Source: CAVPNY01 sp963706905
Lineage (GTDB): Bacteria > Chloroflexota > Anaerolineae > Anaerolineales > UBA4823
Direction of reading: 5' to 3'
Assembly (NCBI GenBank): GCA_963706905.1
Contig: CAVPNY010000007.1
Location: 1 to 64,000, forward strand
Length of the DNA stretch: 64,000 nt
Of the stretch, positions 28,954 to 38,245 are shown in pieces; within the stretch, counting starts at the first letter, position 1, and each line of letters begins with the position of its first letter. The position numbers and the translations under genes were made by a program. The notes under the pieces are model-generated. The model made no database searches. It saw nothing but the letters and a program-made list of their open reading frames with translations, and had not been told where the DNA came from.

Positions 28954-28977
28954 CTAGATCGATTATTATCGATCTAG
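28954..28977. promoter_or_regulatory. 24-base palindrome upstream of the partner-switching genes
   Basis: CTAGATCGAT (28954-28963) and ATCGATCTAG (28968-28977) are perfect complements around TATT. The site lies 36 bases before the ATG of the SpoIIE-type phosphatase gene at 29013. Ten-base arms and a short spacer suit a dimeric DNA-binding protein; there is no T-run after it on the plus strand, so a terminator is less likely. Confidence 0.5.
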
Positions 28978-29012
28978 TAGAATCGTGACAATTAGCTAAA
29001 GCGATAAGTTAG

Positions 29013-30632
29013 ATGAGTGATTTCTTCCTTACAATTATTGGTCAGGTGTCTGATGTGAATTTCCGACAGGGGGCTTCAGGCAATATTACTAGTGCAACCT
29101 CACGAGTCAGCTTTGACATTGAACCAGACGATCCAATCATTAGATATTTTCAAGCATTTCCAGAGGCAGTTGAGATCGGGAAAATTAATCTTAATTCACC
29201 AACTTTGGAAAGGTTGAAACCTTTAAGAGCGAGACTGGTCGTTCCACTTATCCACCAAGGAAAACTGATTTGTTTATTAAATGTAGGGGAACAAATTCAT
29301 AATGAGGAATATCTATCTGAATATCAGCCATGGCCGGGGGATCAAGAAGACCTGGCGGTAATTGCACTTCGTATTGCCTATTGGATGCGTCAGCACGAGT
29401 CGGAGATCCAAGACAGCGATGAACTGGAACACGAGTTGAACGTTGCCAGGAGCATTCTGGAGACCCTTTTACCCAGAACGATCCCTGAATTTTCTGGCTG
29501 GAAGGCTTTAGCTCACTGGCAACCTGCGAAGGCAGTAGGTGGTGATTTTTATGATTTTATCCATTTGAAGGACGGCAGGCTTGGATTGATCATCGGCGAT
29601 GTAACCGATCATGGTATCCCGACATCATTGGTGATGGCGATCACGAAGAATATTATCCATGCGATGGTGAGAAGTTACCCTTTACCAGGTGAGGTCTTGA
29701 GTCGGATAAACAATCTTCTCTACCCTCTAATTCCCTCCAATATGTTTGTAACCTGTCTTTATGCAATACTCGATCCCAAAACTGGCATCCTATCATATGC
29801 GAATGCAGGGCATGACTTACCTATTTGCCGGCGATTTCAAGGGATGGAAGAATTACGTGCGACTGGCATGCCTCTTGGCCTTCTCCCAGATATGGAGTAT
29901 GAAGAGGGCACTATAACCTTGGGACCTGGAGATGGAATTCTACTTTACAGTGATGGTCTTATTGAAGCACACAATCCAGCTCGGGAAATGTTCGGAGCAG
30001 GTCGGATCCGGGAGTTGGTAGAAGAACATCAATCTGGAGAAGGATTGGTGGATTCTTTGCTGGCTACACTTTGTGGCTTCACAGGAGATGAATGGGAGCA
30101 AGAGGATGACATCACCCTTGTGCTAATGCAAAGGGATGGGCAGGGTATTGATATTACGAAAGGGTCTGAAACGGAATCATTTCAGGAAGAGAATTGGAAA
30201 ACCCTGGGTGAATTCTCCTTGCCTAGTGAGGCAGGCATTGAACGCATCGCAAGTGAAAAAGTACTTGAACTACTGATTGAAATCCCTCTGAAAAAAACTC
30301 AGGTCGATCGGTTGAAGACTGCGGTATCCGAGGCGACTATGAATGCAATTGAACATGGTAACCATTTCGATCGAAATAAACCAGTGATTATTAAAGTCAT
30401 TGCATCCGAAAAGGCGATCTCGGTGCATATATCCGATCGCGGGGGTGACATCATTATCCCTGAAAGTAAGGTCCCTGACTTGGAAGCAAAATTAGCTGGA
30501 TTGGAATCTCCCCGTGGTTGGGGTATGTTCATCATACGAAGAATGGTTGACCATCTTGAAATTTTATCTGGAGAGGACCATCATACTGTTGTTCTCTCAA
30601 TGTTCCTTGAAGGAGATTCGGATGCCAGTTAA
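29013..30632 (+). CDS. GAF / SpoIIE phosphatase / RsbW-type kinase fusion protein
   Basis: 539 residues. The first about 130 resemble a GAF sensor. Residues about 145-370 are a PP2C-type SpoIIE phosphatase with the metal-binding motifs AVGGDFYDF, IGDVTDHGIPTSL, YANAGHDLP, LYSDGLIEA and QEDDITLVLM. Residues about 395-535 are a GHKL ATPase of the anti-sigma kinase type (EATMNAIEHGNHF, GWGMFIIRRMVD). One protein therefore carries the two opposite activities that switch STAS proteins between phosphorylated and free states. It overlaps the next STAS gene by 11 bases. The start at 29013 lacks a strong ribosome site. No sigma factor gene lies nearby. Confidence 0.87.
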   Translation: MSDFFLTIIGQVSDVNFRQGASGNITSATSRVSFDIEPDDPIIRYFQAFPEAVEIGKINLNSPTLERLKPLRARLVVPLIHQGKLICLLNVGEQIHNEEYLSEYQPWPGDQEDLAVIALRIAYWMRQHESEIQDSDELEHELNVARSILETLLPRTIPEFSGWKALAHWQPAKAVGGDFYDFIHLKDGRLGLIIGDVTDHGIPTSLVMAITKNIIHAMVRSYPLPGEVLSRINNLLYPLIPSNMFVTCLYAILDPKTGILSYANAGHDLPICRRFQGMEELRATGMPLGLLPDMEYEEGTITLGPGDGILLYSDGLIEAHNPAREMFGAGRIRELVEEHQSGEGLVDSLLATLCGFTGDEWEQEDDITLVLMQRDGQGIDITKGSETESFQEENWKTLGEFSLPSEAGIERIASEKVLELLIEIPLKKTQVDRLKTAVSEATMNAIEHGNHFDRNKPVIIKVIASEKAISVHISDRGGDIIIPESKVPDLEAKLAGLESPRGWGMFIIRRMVDHLEILSGEDHHTVVLSMFLEGDSDAS

Positions 30633-30984
30633 ACTTCTGGAAGCATCTTTGAGAAATTTATCCGATCTGATCGTAATTGACTTGCGCGGGGAGATAGACG
30701 GGAAAAGCGAAGAAATATTAGAACGGGCTTATTCAGACGCTGAGAAATTTCACCCGAAGGCTATACTCTTGAATTTTCAAGAGGTTGGTTATATCAACAG
30801 TACAGGAATTGCATTGATTGTGAGCATGCTCGCAAAGGCACGAAAGGTAGGGGTGAAACTACTTGCATCTGGATTGAGTGATCACTATACTGAGATATTC
30901 CAAATTACGCGATTAGTTGATTTTATGAAGATATATCCAGATGAAGCGAGTGCAATCGCGGCCTTCAACTCCAGGATAGACTAG
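30622..30984 (+). CDS. STAS-domain anti-sigma factor antagonist (1)
   Basis: 120 residues forming one STAS domain of the RsbV/SpoIIAA type. The phospho-acceptor region reads GYINSTGIALIVSML near residue 55. Such proteins bind an RsbW-type kinase when unphosphorylated, releasing its target. The start at 30622 lies inside the end of the upstream fusion gene, with AAGGAGA before it, which indicates translational coupling with the phosphatase/kinase that should control it. A second STAS gene follows after 23 bases. Confidence 0.88.
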   Translation: MPVKLLEASLRNLSDLIVIDLRGEIDGKSEEILERAYSDAEKFHPKAILLNFQEVGYINSTGIALIVSMLAKARKVGVKLLASGLSDHYTEIFQITRLVDFMKIYPDEASAIAAFNSRID

Positions 30985-31007
30985 AATAAAACTTAAGGAG
31001 ATAGGGG

Positions 31008-31400
31008 ATGGATAGAGGAAAAATAGAACTCAATACTCGCTGGCTGGACTCATATAACGCCGTGTTTGATATCTCTGGGGAAGTCTCTTCTGCCGCTGAA
31101 AGTCAGCTCACCGAAGCTTATAATCGGGCAACATCAGCAGGGGCGAAGAGAATTATTTTCAACTTCACAGATCTTGAATACATGAATAGTTCCGGGATTG
31201 GTTTGTTAGTCACTTTGTTGATCCGAGCCCAAAGGCAAAGCCAACAACTATTAGCTTTTGGATTAGACAAACATTACACTCAAATCTTCGAATTAACCCA
31301 ACTCAATGAAGCAATTGAAATATATCCAAATGAATTGGATGTTCTTGGAGTTATTGAAAAACGCAAACTTGGGGACGTTGATGCGAAGCTATCCGCCTAA
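31008..31400 (+). CDS. STAS-domain anti-sigma factor antagonist (2)
   Basis: 130 residues, one STAS domain with the phospho-site region LEYMNSSGIGLLVTLLI near residue 60. It has the site AAGGAGA ahead of ATG 31008. It resembles the STAS protein just upstream and both belong to the operon starting at 29013. Two antagonists for one regulator set suggest several inputs or several kinase partners; which one they bind is not visible from sequence. Confidence 0.87.
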   Translation: MDRGKIELNTRWLDSYNAVFDISGEVSSAAESQLTEAYNRATSAGAKRIIFNFTDLEYMNSSGIGLLVTLLIRAQRQSQQLLAFGLDKHYTQIFELTQLNEAIEIYPNELDVLGVIEKRKLGDVDAKLSA

Positions 31401-31467
31401 GTCCAATAGGAAACGATTAAAACAAGACTGCCTCAATAATAATGAGGCAGTTGTTTCATTAAAAAGG

Positions 31468-31541
31468 CGGTCCCGACGGGATTTGAACCCGCGATCTCGG
31501 CCTTGACAGGGCCGCATGTTTGGCCGCTACACCACGGGACC
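31468..31541 (-). tRNA. tRNA-Asp (GTC)
   Basis: The minus strand folds as a full cloverleaf. Acceptor arms are GGTCCCG and CGGGACC, the anticodon loop CTGTCAA carries GTC (31505-31507 on the plus strand), and the T-arm CGGGTTCAAATCCCG is standard. It sits between STAS genes 2 and 3, opposite in direction to them. The encoded 3' end after the discriminator reads CCT, so CCA is added after transcription. Confidence 0.95.
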
Positions 31542-31659
31542 AGGCGGCTTGAAGTTTACCATACGCATAAAAGTGCGTCAAGATGACTAAATTTTTTATG
31601 ATATACTCTCGTTGCCTCAGGAAAAACTCTTTTTTTTATCATTCCCAGGGAGTGTAAAA

Positions 31660-31995
31660 ATGGAAATCTCGACCACTCAGTACAAACGCTGTGATGTTAT
31701 TAAGATTGTTGGGAGAATTGATAGTTATACTGCGCCGAACCTTGAGGAAGAACTTAAATCATTAATTGAAAATGGCCATTACAAGATAATCTTAGACTTA
31801 AGTGAAGTCGATTTTATGTCCAGTAAGGGTTGGTGGGTTCTAATTGAAACCCAAAAGGCTACCAAACGCTACAATAGGGGAGAACTGGTTCTGGTCAATG
31901 TCCAGGAGCGGATTAGGGAATCTCTGAGTCTTGTTGGTATGGCATCTTACTTCAAGGTCTACGACGATCTTACCAGTGCGGTTGCAAGCTTTTAA
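31660..31995 (+). CDS. STAS-domain anti-sigma factor antagonist (3)
   Basis: 111 residues, one STAS domain (IKIVGRIDSYTAPNLEEEL at the start). The expected phospho-site region reads VDFMSSKGWWVLIET near residue 55. ATG 31660 follows GGGAGTG and starts exactly at the domain; a longer frame from 31612 would run through AT-rich leader sequence. It is followed by the free RsbW-type kinase gene after 22 bases, so these two form the likely antagonist-kinase pair. Confidence 0.85.
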   Translation: MEISTTQYKRCDVIKIVGRIDSYTAPNLEEELKSLIENGHYKIILDLSEVDFMSSKGWWVLIETQKATKRYNRGELVLVNVQERIRESLSLVGMASYFKVYDDLTSAVASF

Positions 31996-32017
31996 TGGTA
32001 CTAAGATTTCAGATTCA

Positions 32018-32443
32018 ATGACAACAACTGTATTTCCAGGTCGGTATGAGAGTTTATCGGCGATCCGTGATTTTGTAGTCAATGTCGCCAAAGGGGCAGG
32101 GTTCAAGGATTTTGACCTATATGCCGTCGAATTGGCTGTTGACGAGGCATGTTCTAATATTATTGAACACGCTTATGGAGGGGAAAATAAAGGGGATATT
32201 GAATTGACCTGTGATTCGACAGATCGAAGTCTGATTATTGTCCTAAGAGATCGAGGTAGACCCTTCGACCCAACAATTATCCCAGAACCAAATTTTGGGT
32301 TGAATATTGATCAGCTTAAACCTGGAGGTGCGGGACTTTTCTTAATGCACAAGATGATGGATGAAGTTTATTTCGATTTTTCCATAGGTTCTGGGAATGT
32401 TTTAACGATGATAAAAAATAAGAAAACCGAACTTTCAAATTAA
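32018..32443 (+). CDS. RsbW-type anti-sigma factor serine kinase
   Basis: 141 residues with a GHKL ATPase fold: VDEACSNIIEHAYGG (N box) near residue 45, VLRDRGRPFDP (G1 box) near 80 and GGAGLFLMHKMMDEV (G2 box) near 110. Proteins of this type phosphorylate STAS antagonists and hold a sigma factor or another target. It follows STAS gene 3 closely and converges with the membrane phosphatase gene at 32450. No sigma factor gene is adjacent, so its target is elsewhere or is not a sigma factor. I placed the start at 32018, where the domain begins. Confidence 0.87.
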   Translation: MTTTVFPGRYESLSAIRDFVVNVAKGAGFKDFDLYAVELAVDEACSNIIEHAYGGENKGDIELTCDSTDRSLIIVLRDRGRPFDPTIIPEPNFGLNIDQLKPGGAGLFLMHKMMDEVYFDFSIGSGNVLTMIKNKKTELSN

Positions 32444-32449
32444 TTCTTC

Positions 32450-34519
32450 TTACATGTCCCTTACCAAAATCATCAAAGTAATATCGTCAAACTGAGCGGA
32501 ATCACCGACAAATTTTTCAATTTCCTCAAGGATCGAATTCTGTATTTCATAAGCCGGTCTTGAGTTGTTTTGTTGGATGATTTCGATCAGTTTCTCCTCG
32601 CCGAAAAAAGCACCTTTTGTGTCCTGTGCTTCAGGGATTCCATCTGTATATAAGATAAGTAAATCACCGGGATTGATCTTTACTGAAGATTGAGTCCAGG
32701 TTGCATTTTCGTCGATTCCGATTGCAATCCCGTTCCTTTTTAGCATTTCAACCGAGCCCTTCTCTTCAGATCGAATAATTAATGGAGGATTGTGACCCGC
32801 ATTACAGAAAGTCAAGATGCCAGTGGAAGGGTCCAATATTCCATAAAATGCTGTCACAAACAAATTTGCTCTCGCATCGTTTAGCAATCTTCGATTCGCA
32901 GCAAAGAATACGACTTCAGGTTCGGCATCGTACTCTACTGCATAGGTGCGGATTAAAGTTCTACTTAATGCCATATAAAGTGCAGCGCCAACTCCTTTAT
33001 CAGCGACATCGGCAACGATAATTCCTAACCTGCCCTCCGATAATTCAATAACATCGAAAAAGTCTCCTGAGGTATCTCTGGCTGGTAAAAGGGTTACTGA
33101 TAACTGCCATCCAGGAATATTTGGGAATTTATTCGGTAGGAAGCTAGCCTGGATTCTCCCAGCAAGCCTGAGCTCTTGAGAGATTTGCGAATACATTAAT
33201 GACTGTTCGTATACTTCCGAACGATGCAGCGCCGAGTCAATTTGAGCGGCCAGGGAATTGATTGCGGGGAAATGGCGATGCAATGATTTGAGATCCCAAT
33301 CTCGTCCCAGGGTTCGTAATTCGATGTAGATTCCGCCGATAATATTTCCAGATTCGCTCGCGATGATAGGGGCTGTGATAGTCGCGTCGTGTTCCTGGGC
33401 TTTTGTCAGCCAGGGTAATTGTTGGTTGGATAAGAATGCCTGGGGATCTTCTTGTGTCTGAACCCATTGCCAAGTTTCTTGCGGAGTCTCTTCCCAGTCT
33501 TCCGGATATGTGACGAGGATGTGATCTGGGAACAAACCAATAGAAATGTGACCGGACGGGAACATGTTTGGCACATGCTTCTTTAGAAGTAGTGATAGGT
33601 TGGAAGCATCCGGTGGGGCATCAATTAGCTCCCTCCCTAATAACTCCAGTCTTTCCAACTGACGAGATTGTTGCCGGTTAAACTCGGCGGACATGCTTAA
33701 CTGCCTGGCTAATAGTGCTACCAGGAATAGGCCGATAAGTGTAAAGAAATATATCGCGAAACCATTTTCAACGTATAATCCAGCCACCAGAATCGCGAAA
33801 GGATTTGCGAGGAATGGGAGACCGAAACTAAGTAAAAAGAATTTCGCGAATGGCTTGAGGGGTTGGGAAGGTTCGACTTTCCTCTGTACATGAATATGAT
33901 AATAAATGTATCCTGAGACGATCACGATTGTAAGAAGCAGCTGGATTATTAAAGCTGCGAGAGCTGGGATAATTGATTCCAGGGAGAGACTACTTATCGG
34001 AAATTTACCTCCCCAAAATTGGTAAACTTCCAGGGAGATCAGCACAGCAAGAATTGAAATGGCTGAATCCATGCTCAGATTTCTCACTTGTTCCCAATGG
34101 GTGGTTCTTGATTTTGTTCGATACCAATTCGATATGAAATTTGTAAGTAAATAGATAATCATCAACCAAATCGCAGTGGGACCAAACAGGAAAAGTGCTG
34201 ACCAGTAAATCATCGTCGCGAAGGATGCATCCGAGCTGCCGAATCGGTCAGATCGAATCTCGACGATTATGAAATAATTAACCTGGCTAAATATGAAAAT
34301 CAATAGTAAATTGAAAAGGAAAAAAACAACTTGTACGGAGATCTGAGGAATATTGGTAATATTGAACAACCAGATCAAGCCAGCAATAGCAAGTGGGAGT
34401 GTGTACAGGAACCCTATCACATCGCCAACACTGATATTTTTGCGGTCCTGGCTGAGGGTGAGCAGATCTGGCCAGAAAATAGATGAAATCTTATTGATTA
34501 ATTTATCGATCGATTTCAT
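32450..34519 (-). CDS. Membrane-anchored GAF / SpoIIE-type phosphatase
   Basis: 689 residues. The N-terminal 280 residues hold about seven to eight hydrophobic spans, likely a membrane sensor. A GAF-like region spans about 300-430. The SpoIIE PP2C domain covers about 450-689, with TSGDFFDV, IVADVADKGVGAAL, TFCNAGHNPP, LYTDGIPEA and QFDDITLMIL, so its metal site looks complete. It should dephosphorylate STAS antagonists in answer to a membrane or ligand signal. It converges with the RsbW-type kinase gene, leaving 6 bases between the stops, and gives the cluster two phosphatases, one soluble and one membrane-bound. Confidence 0.88.
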   Translation of the reverse strand: MKSIDKLINKISSIFWPDLLTLSQDRKNISVGDVIGFLYTLPLAIAGLIWLFNITNIPQISVQVVFFLFNLLLIFIFSQVNYFIIVEIRSDRFGSSDASFATMIYWSALFLFGPTAIWLMIIYLLTNFISNWYRTKSRTTHWEQVRNLSMDSAISILAVLISLEVYQFWGGKFPISSLSLESIIPALAALIIQLLLTIVIVSGYIYYHIHVQRKVEPSQPLKPFAKFFLLSFGLPFLANPFAILVAGLYVENGFAIYFFTLIGLFLVALLARQLSMSAEFNRQQSRQLERLELLGRELIDAPPDASNLSLLLKKHVPNMFPSGHISIGLFPDHILVTYPEDWEETPQETWQWVQTQEDPQAFLSNQQLPWLTKAQEHDATITAPIIASESGNIIGGIYIELRTLGRDWDLKSLHRHFPAINSLAAQIDSALHRSEVYEQSLMYSQISQELRLAGRIQASFLPNKFPNIPGWQLSVTLLPARDTSGDFFDVIELSEGRLGIIVADVADKGVGAALYMALSRTLIRTYAVEYDAEPEVVFFAANRRLLNDARANLFVTAFYGILDPSTGILTFCNAGHNPPLIIRSEEKGSVEMLKRNGIAIGIDENATWTQSSVKINPGDLLILYTDGIPEAQDTKGAFFGEEKLIEIIQQNNSRPAYEIQNSILEEIEKFVGDSAQFDDITLMILVRDM

Positions 34520-34660
34520 GAGTGAAGAGAGTTTGTCATTTATCCATTCCAGTTGAATGCATGATGATTATAACGAGGATCGATAAATCACAATGGGCAA
34601 ATCCTGAATGGGAAGACGCTTTGGTGATCTGCTGGTTTGTATGATATTAGGTGAACTGTT

Positions 34661-36910
34661 ATGAAGATTGAGAATTTGCTTGAAGCCTTGCCAAAGACTT
34701 ATACGCCTGCTGATCGAGAGCTGATTGAAAGGGCTTATCGAGTTGCAGATATGGCTCACCATGGTCAAACCCGGGCTTCTGGAGAACCCTACATCAGTCA
34801 TTGTCTGGCGGTTGCATCGATCCTGGCTGAGATGAGAGTGCCATCCGAAGTAGTTGCTGCTGGATTGCTCCACGACACAATTGAAGATACACCGATCACG
34901 CTGGATGATATCATGCGTGATTTCAGTAAGGAGATTGCAGTTCTGGTGGATGGAGTGACAAAGTTAACCCAGCTGCCCAGGGTTTCACGCGGGGATCAAC
35001 ACGCAGACGATGAATCACGTGAAGTAAAAGATAAGCAATTAGCCTCTCGTCGTGGGATGCTCGATCCGGATGAAGAAGCTGACCAGATTGCACGCAGCCG
35101 GCGCTACGATGTTGTCTCAGAAACATTGCGTAAGACCTTCCTGGCAATGGGGGATGACGTGCGTGTGATTCTCATTAAATTGGCTGATCGGCTTCATAAC
35201 ATGCGGACATTGGGACACCTTCCGGAACAGAAACGGAAAAGGATTGCCCAGCAAACAATGGATATTTTTGCTCCTCTCGCCAATCGATTAGGCATTTGGC
35301 AGATGAAATGGGAATTAGAAGATCTCTCATTCCGTTTTATTGATCCAAGTACATATAAGGATATCGCCCAGAACCTGGCTGAAAGAAGGATTGATCGGGA
35401 ACAAGAGATGCGGACAATCATTGCCAAATTGCAGGCAATCCTTTCCCAAGCCGGTATCCATGCCGATATTTCTGGCCGACCGAAACATATATATTCTATT
35501 TATAAGAAAATGTATCGTAAAGGTGTTCCGTTTGAAATGGTTTTTGATGTACGTGGCGTGCGAATAATCGTCCCGAACATTCAAAGTTGTTACACTGCCT
35601 TAGGATTGATCCATACTCATTGGCGACCGATACCCAATGAATTTGATGATTATATTGCCGCTCCGAAAGATAATTTTTATCAATCGCTTCACACCGCAGT
35701 ACTATTCGACGACGGCAAAACCCTCGAAGTTCAGATCCGTACTCCGGAAATGGATCAGAGCGCGGAATATGGTATCGCTGCTCACTGGCGTTATAAAGAA
35801 GAATTCAGTCGAGATGAAGAATACGAGCGTCGTATTCTTTGGCTGAGATCCTTAATGGAGTGGCGGCAAGATGTTGAGGATGCCAAGGAATTTGTGGATG
35901 GGTTAAAATCTGACGTTTTCGAAGACCGGGTGTATGTTTTCACACCTCGTGGCGATATTATTGATCTTCCAGTTGGATCAACCCCAATCGACTTTGCCTA
36001 CCACGTGCACACAGATGTTGGCCATCGCTGCCGGGGAGCGAAAGTCAATGGTAAGCTCGTTTCACTCGACTACGTATTAAAAACGGGTGAAAAAGTGGAA
36101 ATCCTGGCTGCGAAACGAGGCGGTCCGAGTCTTGATTGGTTGAATCCTAACTTAGGATTGGTGAAAACCCAAAGAGCGCGTGCCAAGATCAAGCGATGGT
36201 TTAAACGGCAAGCCCGTGAGAAAAACATCAATCAAGGTAAAACTCTTCTTGAGAAGGAATTGCGACGGTTAGGTCTTACAAATATCAATATTGACCGACT
36301 TGCACGAGAATTTGAACAGCGGAATGTTGATGATTTCTACGAAGCTATTGGCAATGGCGACTTGGCAGTGGGGAGGATTGTCAATCACCTGACCTTAACG
36401 GAGGAGGAAGAAGAGATCGATCTGGAGCAGTTGACTCGCCCACCGAGTAAATCGTTGGCGGTTTCCCAAGACAATGTAACTGTCTTGGGTCTCAAGGGAT
36501 TATTAACTGTTATGGCAAAATGCTGCAATCCAACGCCGGGCGACGCAATTGTTGGTTATATCACTCGTGGTAGAGGGGCAACCATACATCGTTCTGACTG
36601 CCCCAATATCATGCGCATTCGGGATCGAGAAAGGTTGGTGAGAGTAACCTGGGGAGAAGTTAAAAGCACATATCCAGTACCAGTGCGGATAAAGGCATAT
36701 GATCGGAATGGCTTGATGAAAGATGTATCTACATTAATTACCGAAGAGGGGATCAATATGGTTAAAGTCAGTGTGGACGTAAATAAAAAAAATCTGGCTG
36801 TTTTTGATATTGTCCTTGAGGTGAGAGATTTAGCCGAATTGAGTAAAATTCTCGATAAGCTCGAAAACCTGGCAAATGTAGTTGAAGCTCAGAGGGTACG
36901 ACCTGGATAA
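34661..36910 (+). CDS. rel: Bifunctional-type (p)ppGpp synthetase/hydrolase (Rel/SpoT)
   Basis: 749 residues with the long Rel layout: HD hydrolase (1-200), synthetase (about 250-370), TGS (about 400-460), zinc-finger/helical region and C-terminal ACT. The hydrolase site looks intact (GEPYISHCLAV, LLHDTIEDT, ADRLHNMRTL), although about 37 extra acidic residues (DQHADDESREVKDKQ and following) interrupt it. In the synthetase the sequence is NEFDDYIAAPKDNFYQSLHT, the EXDD form known from RelA, not the RXKD of most bifunctional Rel enzymes. A conserved Cys pair sits in MAKCCNPTPGDAIVGY. The start at 34661 lacks a clear ribosome site but matches the domain. It probably sets growth-rate signalling next to the partner-switch genes. 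Confidence 0.92.
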   Translation: MKIENLLEALPKTYTPADRELIERAYRVADMAHHGQTRASGEPYISHCLAVASILAEMRVPSEVVAAGLLHDTIEDTPITLDDIMRDFSKEIAVLVDGVTKLTQLPRVSRGDQHADDESREVKDKQLASRRGMLDPDEEADQIARSRRYDVVSETLRKTFLAMGDDVRVILIKLADRLHNMRTLGHLPEQKRKRIAQQTMDIFAPLANRLGIWQMKWELEDLSFRFIDPSTYKDIAQNLAERRIDREQEMRTIIAKLQAILSQAGIHADISGRPKHIYSIYKKMYRKGVPFEMVFDVRGVRIIVPNIQSCYTALGLIHTHWRPIPNEFDDYIAAPKDNFYQSLHTAVLFDDGKTLEVQIRTPEMDQSAEYGIAAHWRYKEEFSRDEEYERRILWLRSLMEWRQDVEDAKEFVDGLKSDVFEDRVYVFTPRGDIIDLPVGSTPIDFAYHVHTDVGHRCRGAKVNGKLVSLDYVLKTGEKVEILAAKRGGPSLDWLNPNLGLVKTQRARAKIKRWFKRQAREKNINQGKTLLEKELRRLGLTNINIDRLAREFEQRNVDDFYEAIGNGDLAVGRIVNHLTLTEEEEEIDLEQLTRPPSKSLAVSQDNVTVLGLKGLLTVMAKCCNPTPGDAIVGYITRGRGATIHRSDCPNIMRIRDRERLVRVTWGEVKSTYPVPVRIKAYDRNGLMKDVSTLITEEGINMVKVSVDVNKKNLAVFDIVLEVRDLAELSKILDKLENLANVVEAQRVRPG

Positions 36911-36931
36911 TAGTGATAAAATACGGGGCTG

Positions 36932-38208
36932 ATGTCTCAAGATACACATACATTCTCCCTTAGCGTTTCCGACGCTAAAGAAAAAATCCTTGCATCAATA
37001 TATCAAGTTGATACTGAATTAATCCAGGTTATCGATTCGGGGGGTAGGGTGCTGGCAGCCTCTATCTCCTCGCCAAGCGAATATCCTTCCATCGCGCTAT
37101 CAAGCATGGATGGATTTGCTGTCTTATCCTCCGATCTTCTTGGTGTCAACCTGGAGAACCCCGTCGTCTTAGAAGTGGTTACCGACATTCCTGCTGGTGT
37201 AAACCCGGCAACACTTCTTCGACCAGGTCAGGCTGCCAGGATTATGACTGGTGCTGTGGTTCCAGAAGGTGCAGACGCAGTCATTCCAGTTGAATACACT
37301 GACCAATTTAAGAATAACAAGCAATTCGAATTTGAACTGCCCGAGAATGTACGAATTTACCGGCAAGTCTTAAAAGGAGATTTCATTAGACCTCGAGGTC
37401 AGGATATCCACAAAGGCGATCTGCTCCTGACACCAGGAAGAACCTTAAACCCCAAGATGTTGGGTTGCTGGCTATGTTAGGTGTTGGCGATGTTCAGGTA
37501 TACCGTCGCCCAAAAATCGCCATGATTTCGACAGGAGATGAATTGGTTGCAGTCGGGACACCAATACAAATTGGGCAGGTTCATGATTCGAATGCATATA
37601 CGCTTTCATCTCAGATAATAAGAGATGGTGGTACGCCTTATTATCTCGGGATCGCACGCGATCGGAGAGAATCCGTTAAAGAGTTACTTGAGCAGGCATA
37701 TTCACTGAACGTCGATATGATTGTTACTACCGCAGGTGTCAGTGTTGGAGCTTTTGACTTTGTCAGGGAAGTCGTAGAACAAAATGGTGAATTGGGATTT
37801 TGGAAAGTGAATATCAGGCCAGGTAAACCGCTTGTTTTCGGACATTATCGGGGAGTGCCATTCATTGGACTGCCTGGTAATCCTGTTTCAGCATTCGTTG
37901 GATATGAAGTATTTATCAGGCCGGCGCTCCAGAAACTTTCAGGTGGTTGGATTCGTCCTCCAGAACATGTTAGGGCAATTTTGTCTGAGCCGATTGAATC
38001 GGATGGTCGTGAAAGTTATCTGCGCGGGATCGTAGAAAAACAGTCAGGAGTTTTGAAGGCTCGCCCGGTCGGCCATCAAGGATCTGGAAATCTGCTCTCA
38101 TTAGTTCGAGCAAATGCTTTACTGATTATCCCGTCTGAGGTAAAATCGCTGCCGTCTGGAGCCGAGGTCGAAGCATGGTTAATAGGTGATGTAAGTGAGG
38201 GAATGTAA
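36932..38208 (+). CDS. moeA: Molybdopterin molybdenumtransferase MoeA (frameshift)
   Basis: Inserts molybdate into molybdopterin, the last step of molybdenum cofactor synthesis. The first frame (36932-37480) gives domains up to QAARIMTGAVVPEGADAVIP, and the second (to 38208) gives KIAMISTGDELVAVG, TTAGVSVGAFDFVREVV, FIGLPGNPVSAFVGYEVFIR and the C-terminal domain. The break lies at a C4 run (37450-37453); C5 restores NPQDVGLLAMLGV, as expected for MoeA. The joined length is about 425 residues, normal for the family. Likely a sequencing slip, otherwise a pseudogene. It follows rel by 22 bases. No other molybdenum-cofactor gene is present. Confidence 0.87.
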
Positions 38209-38245
38209 AAATCGCCAAATCTTACTTGTAATTTAGGAGGAATAT

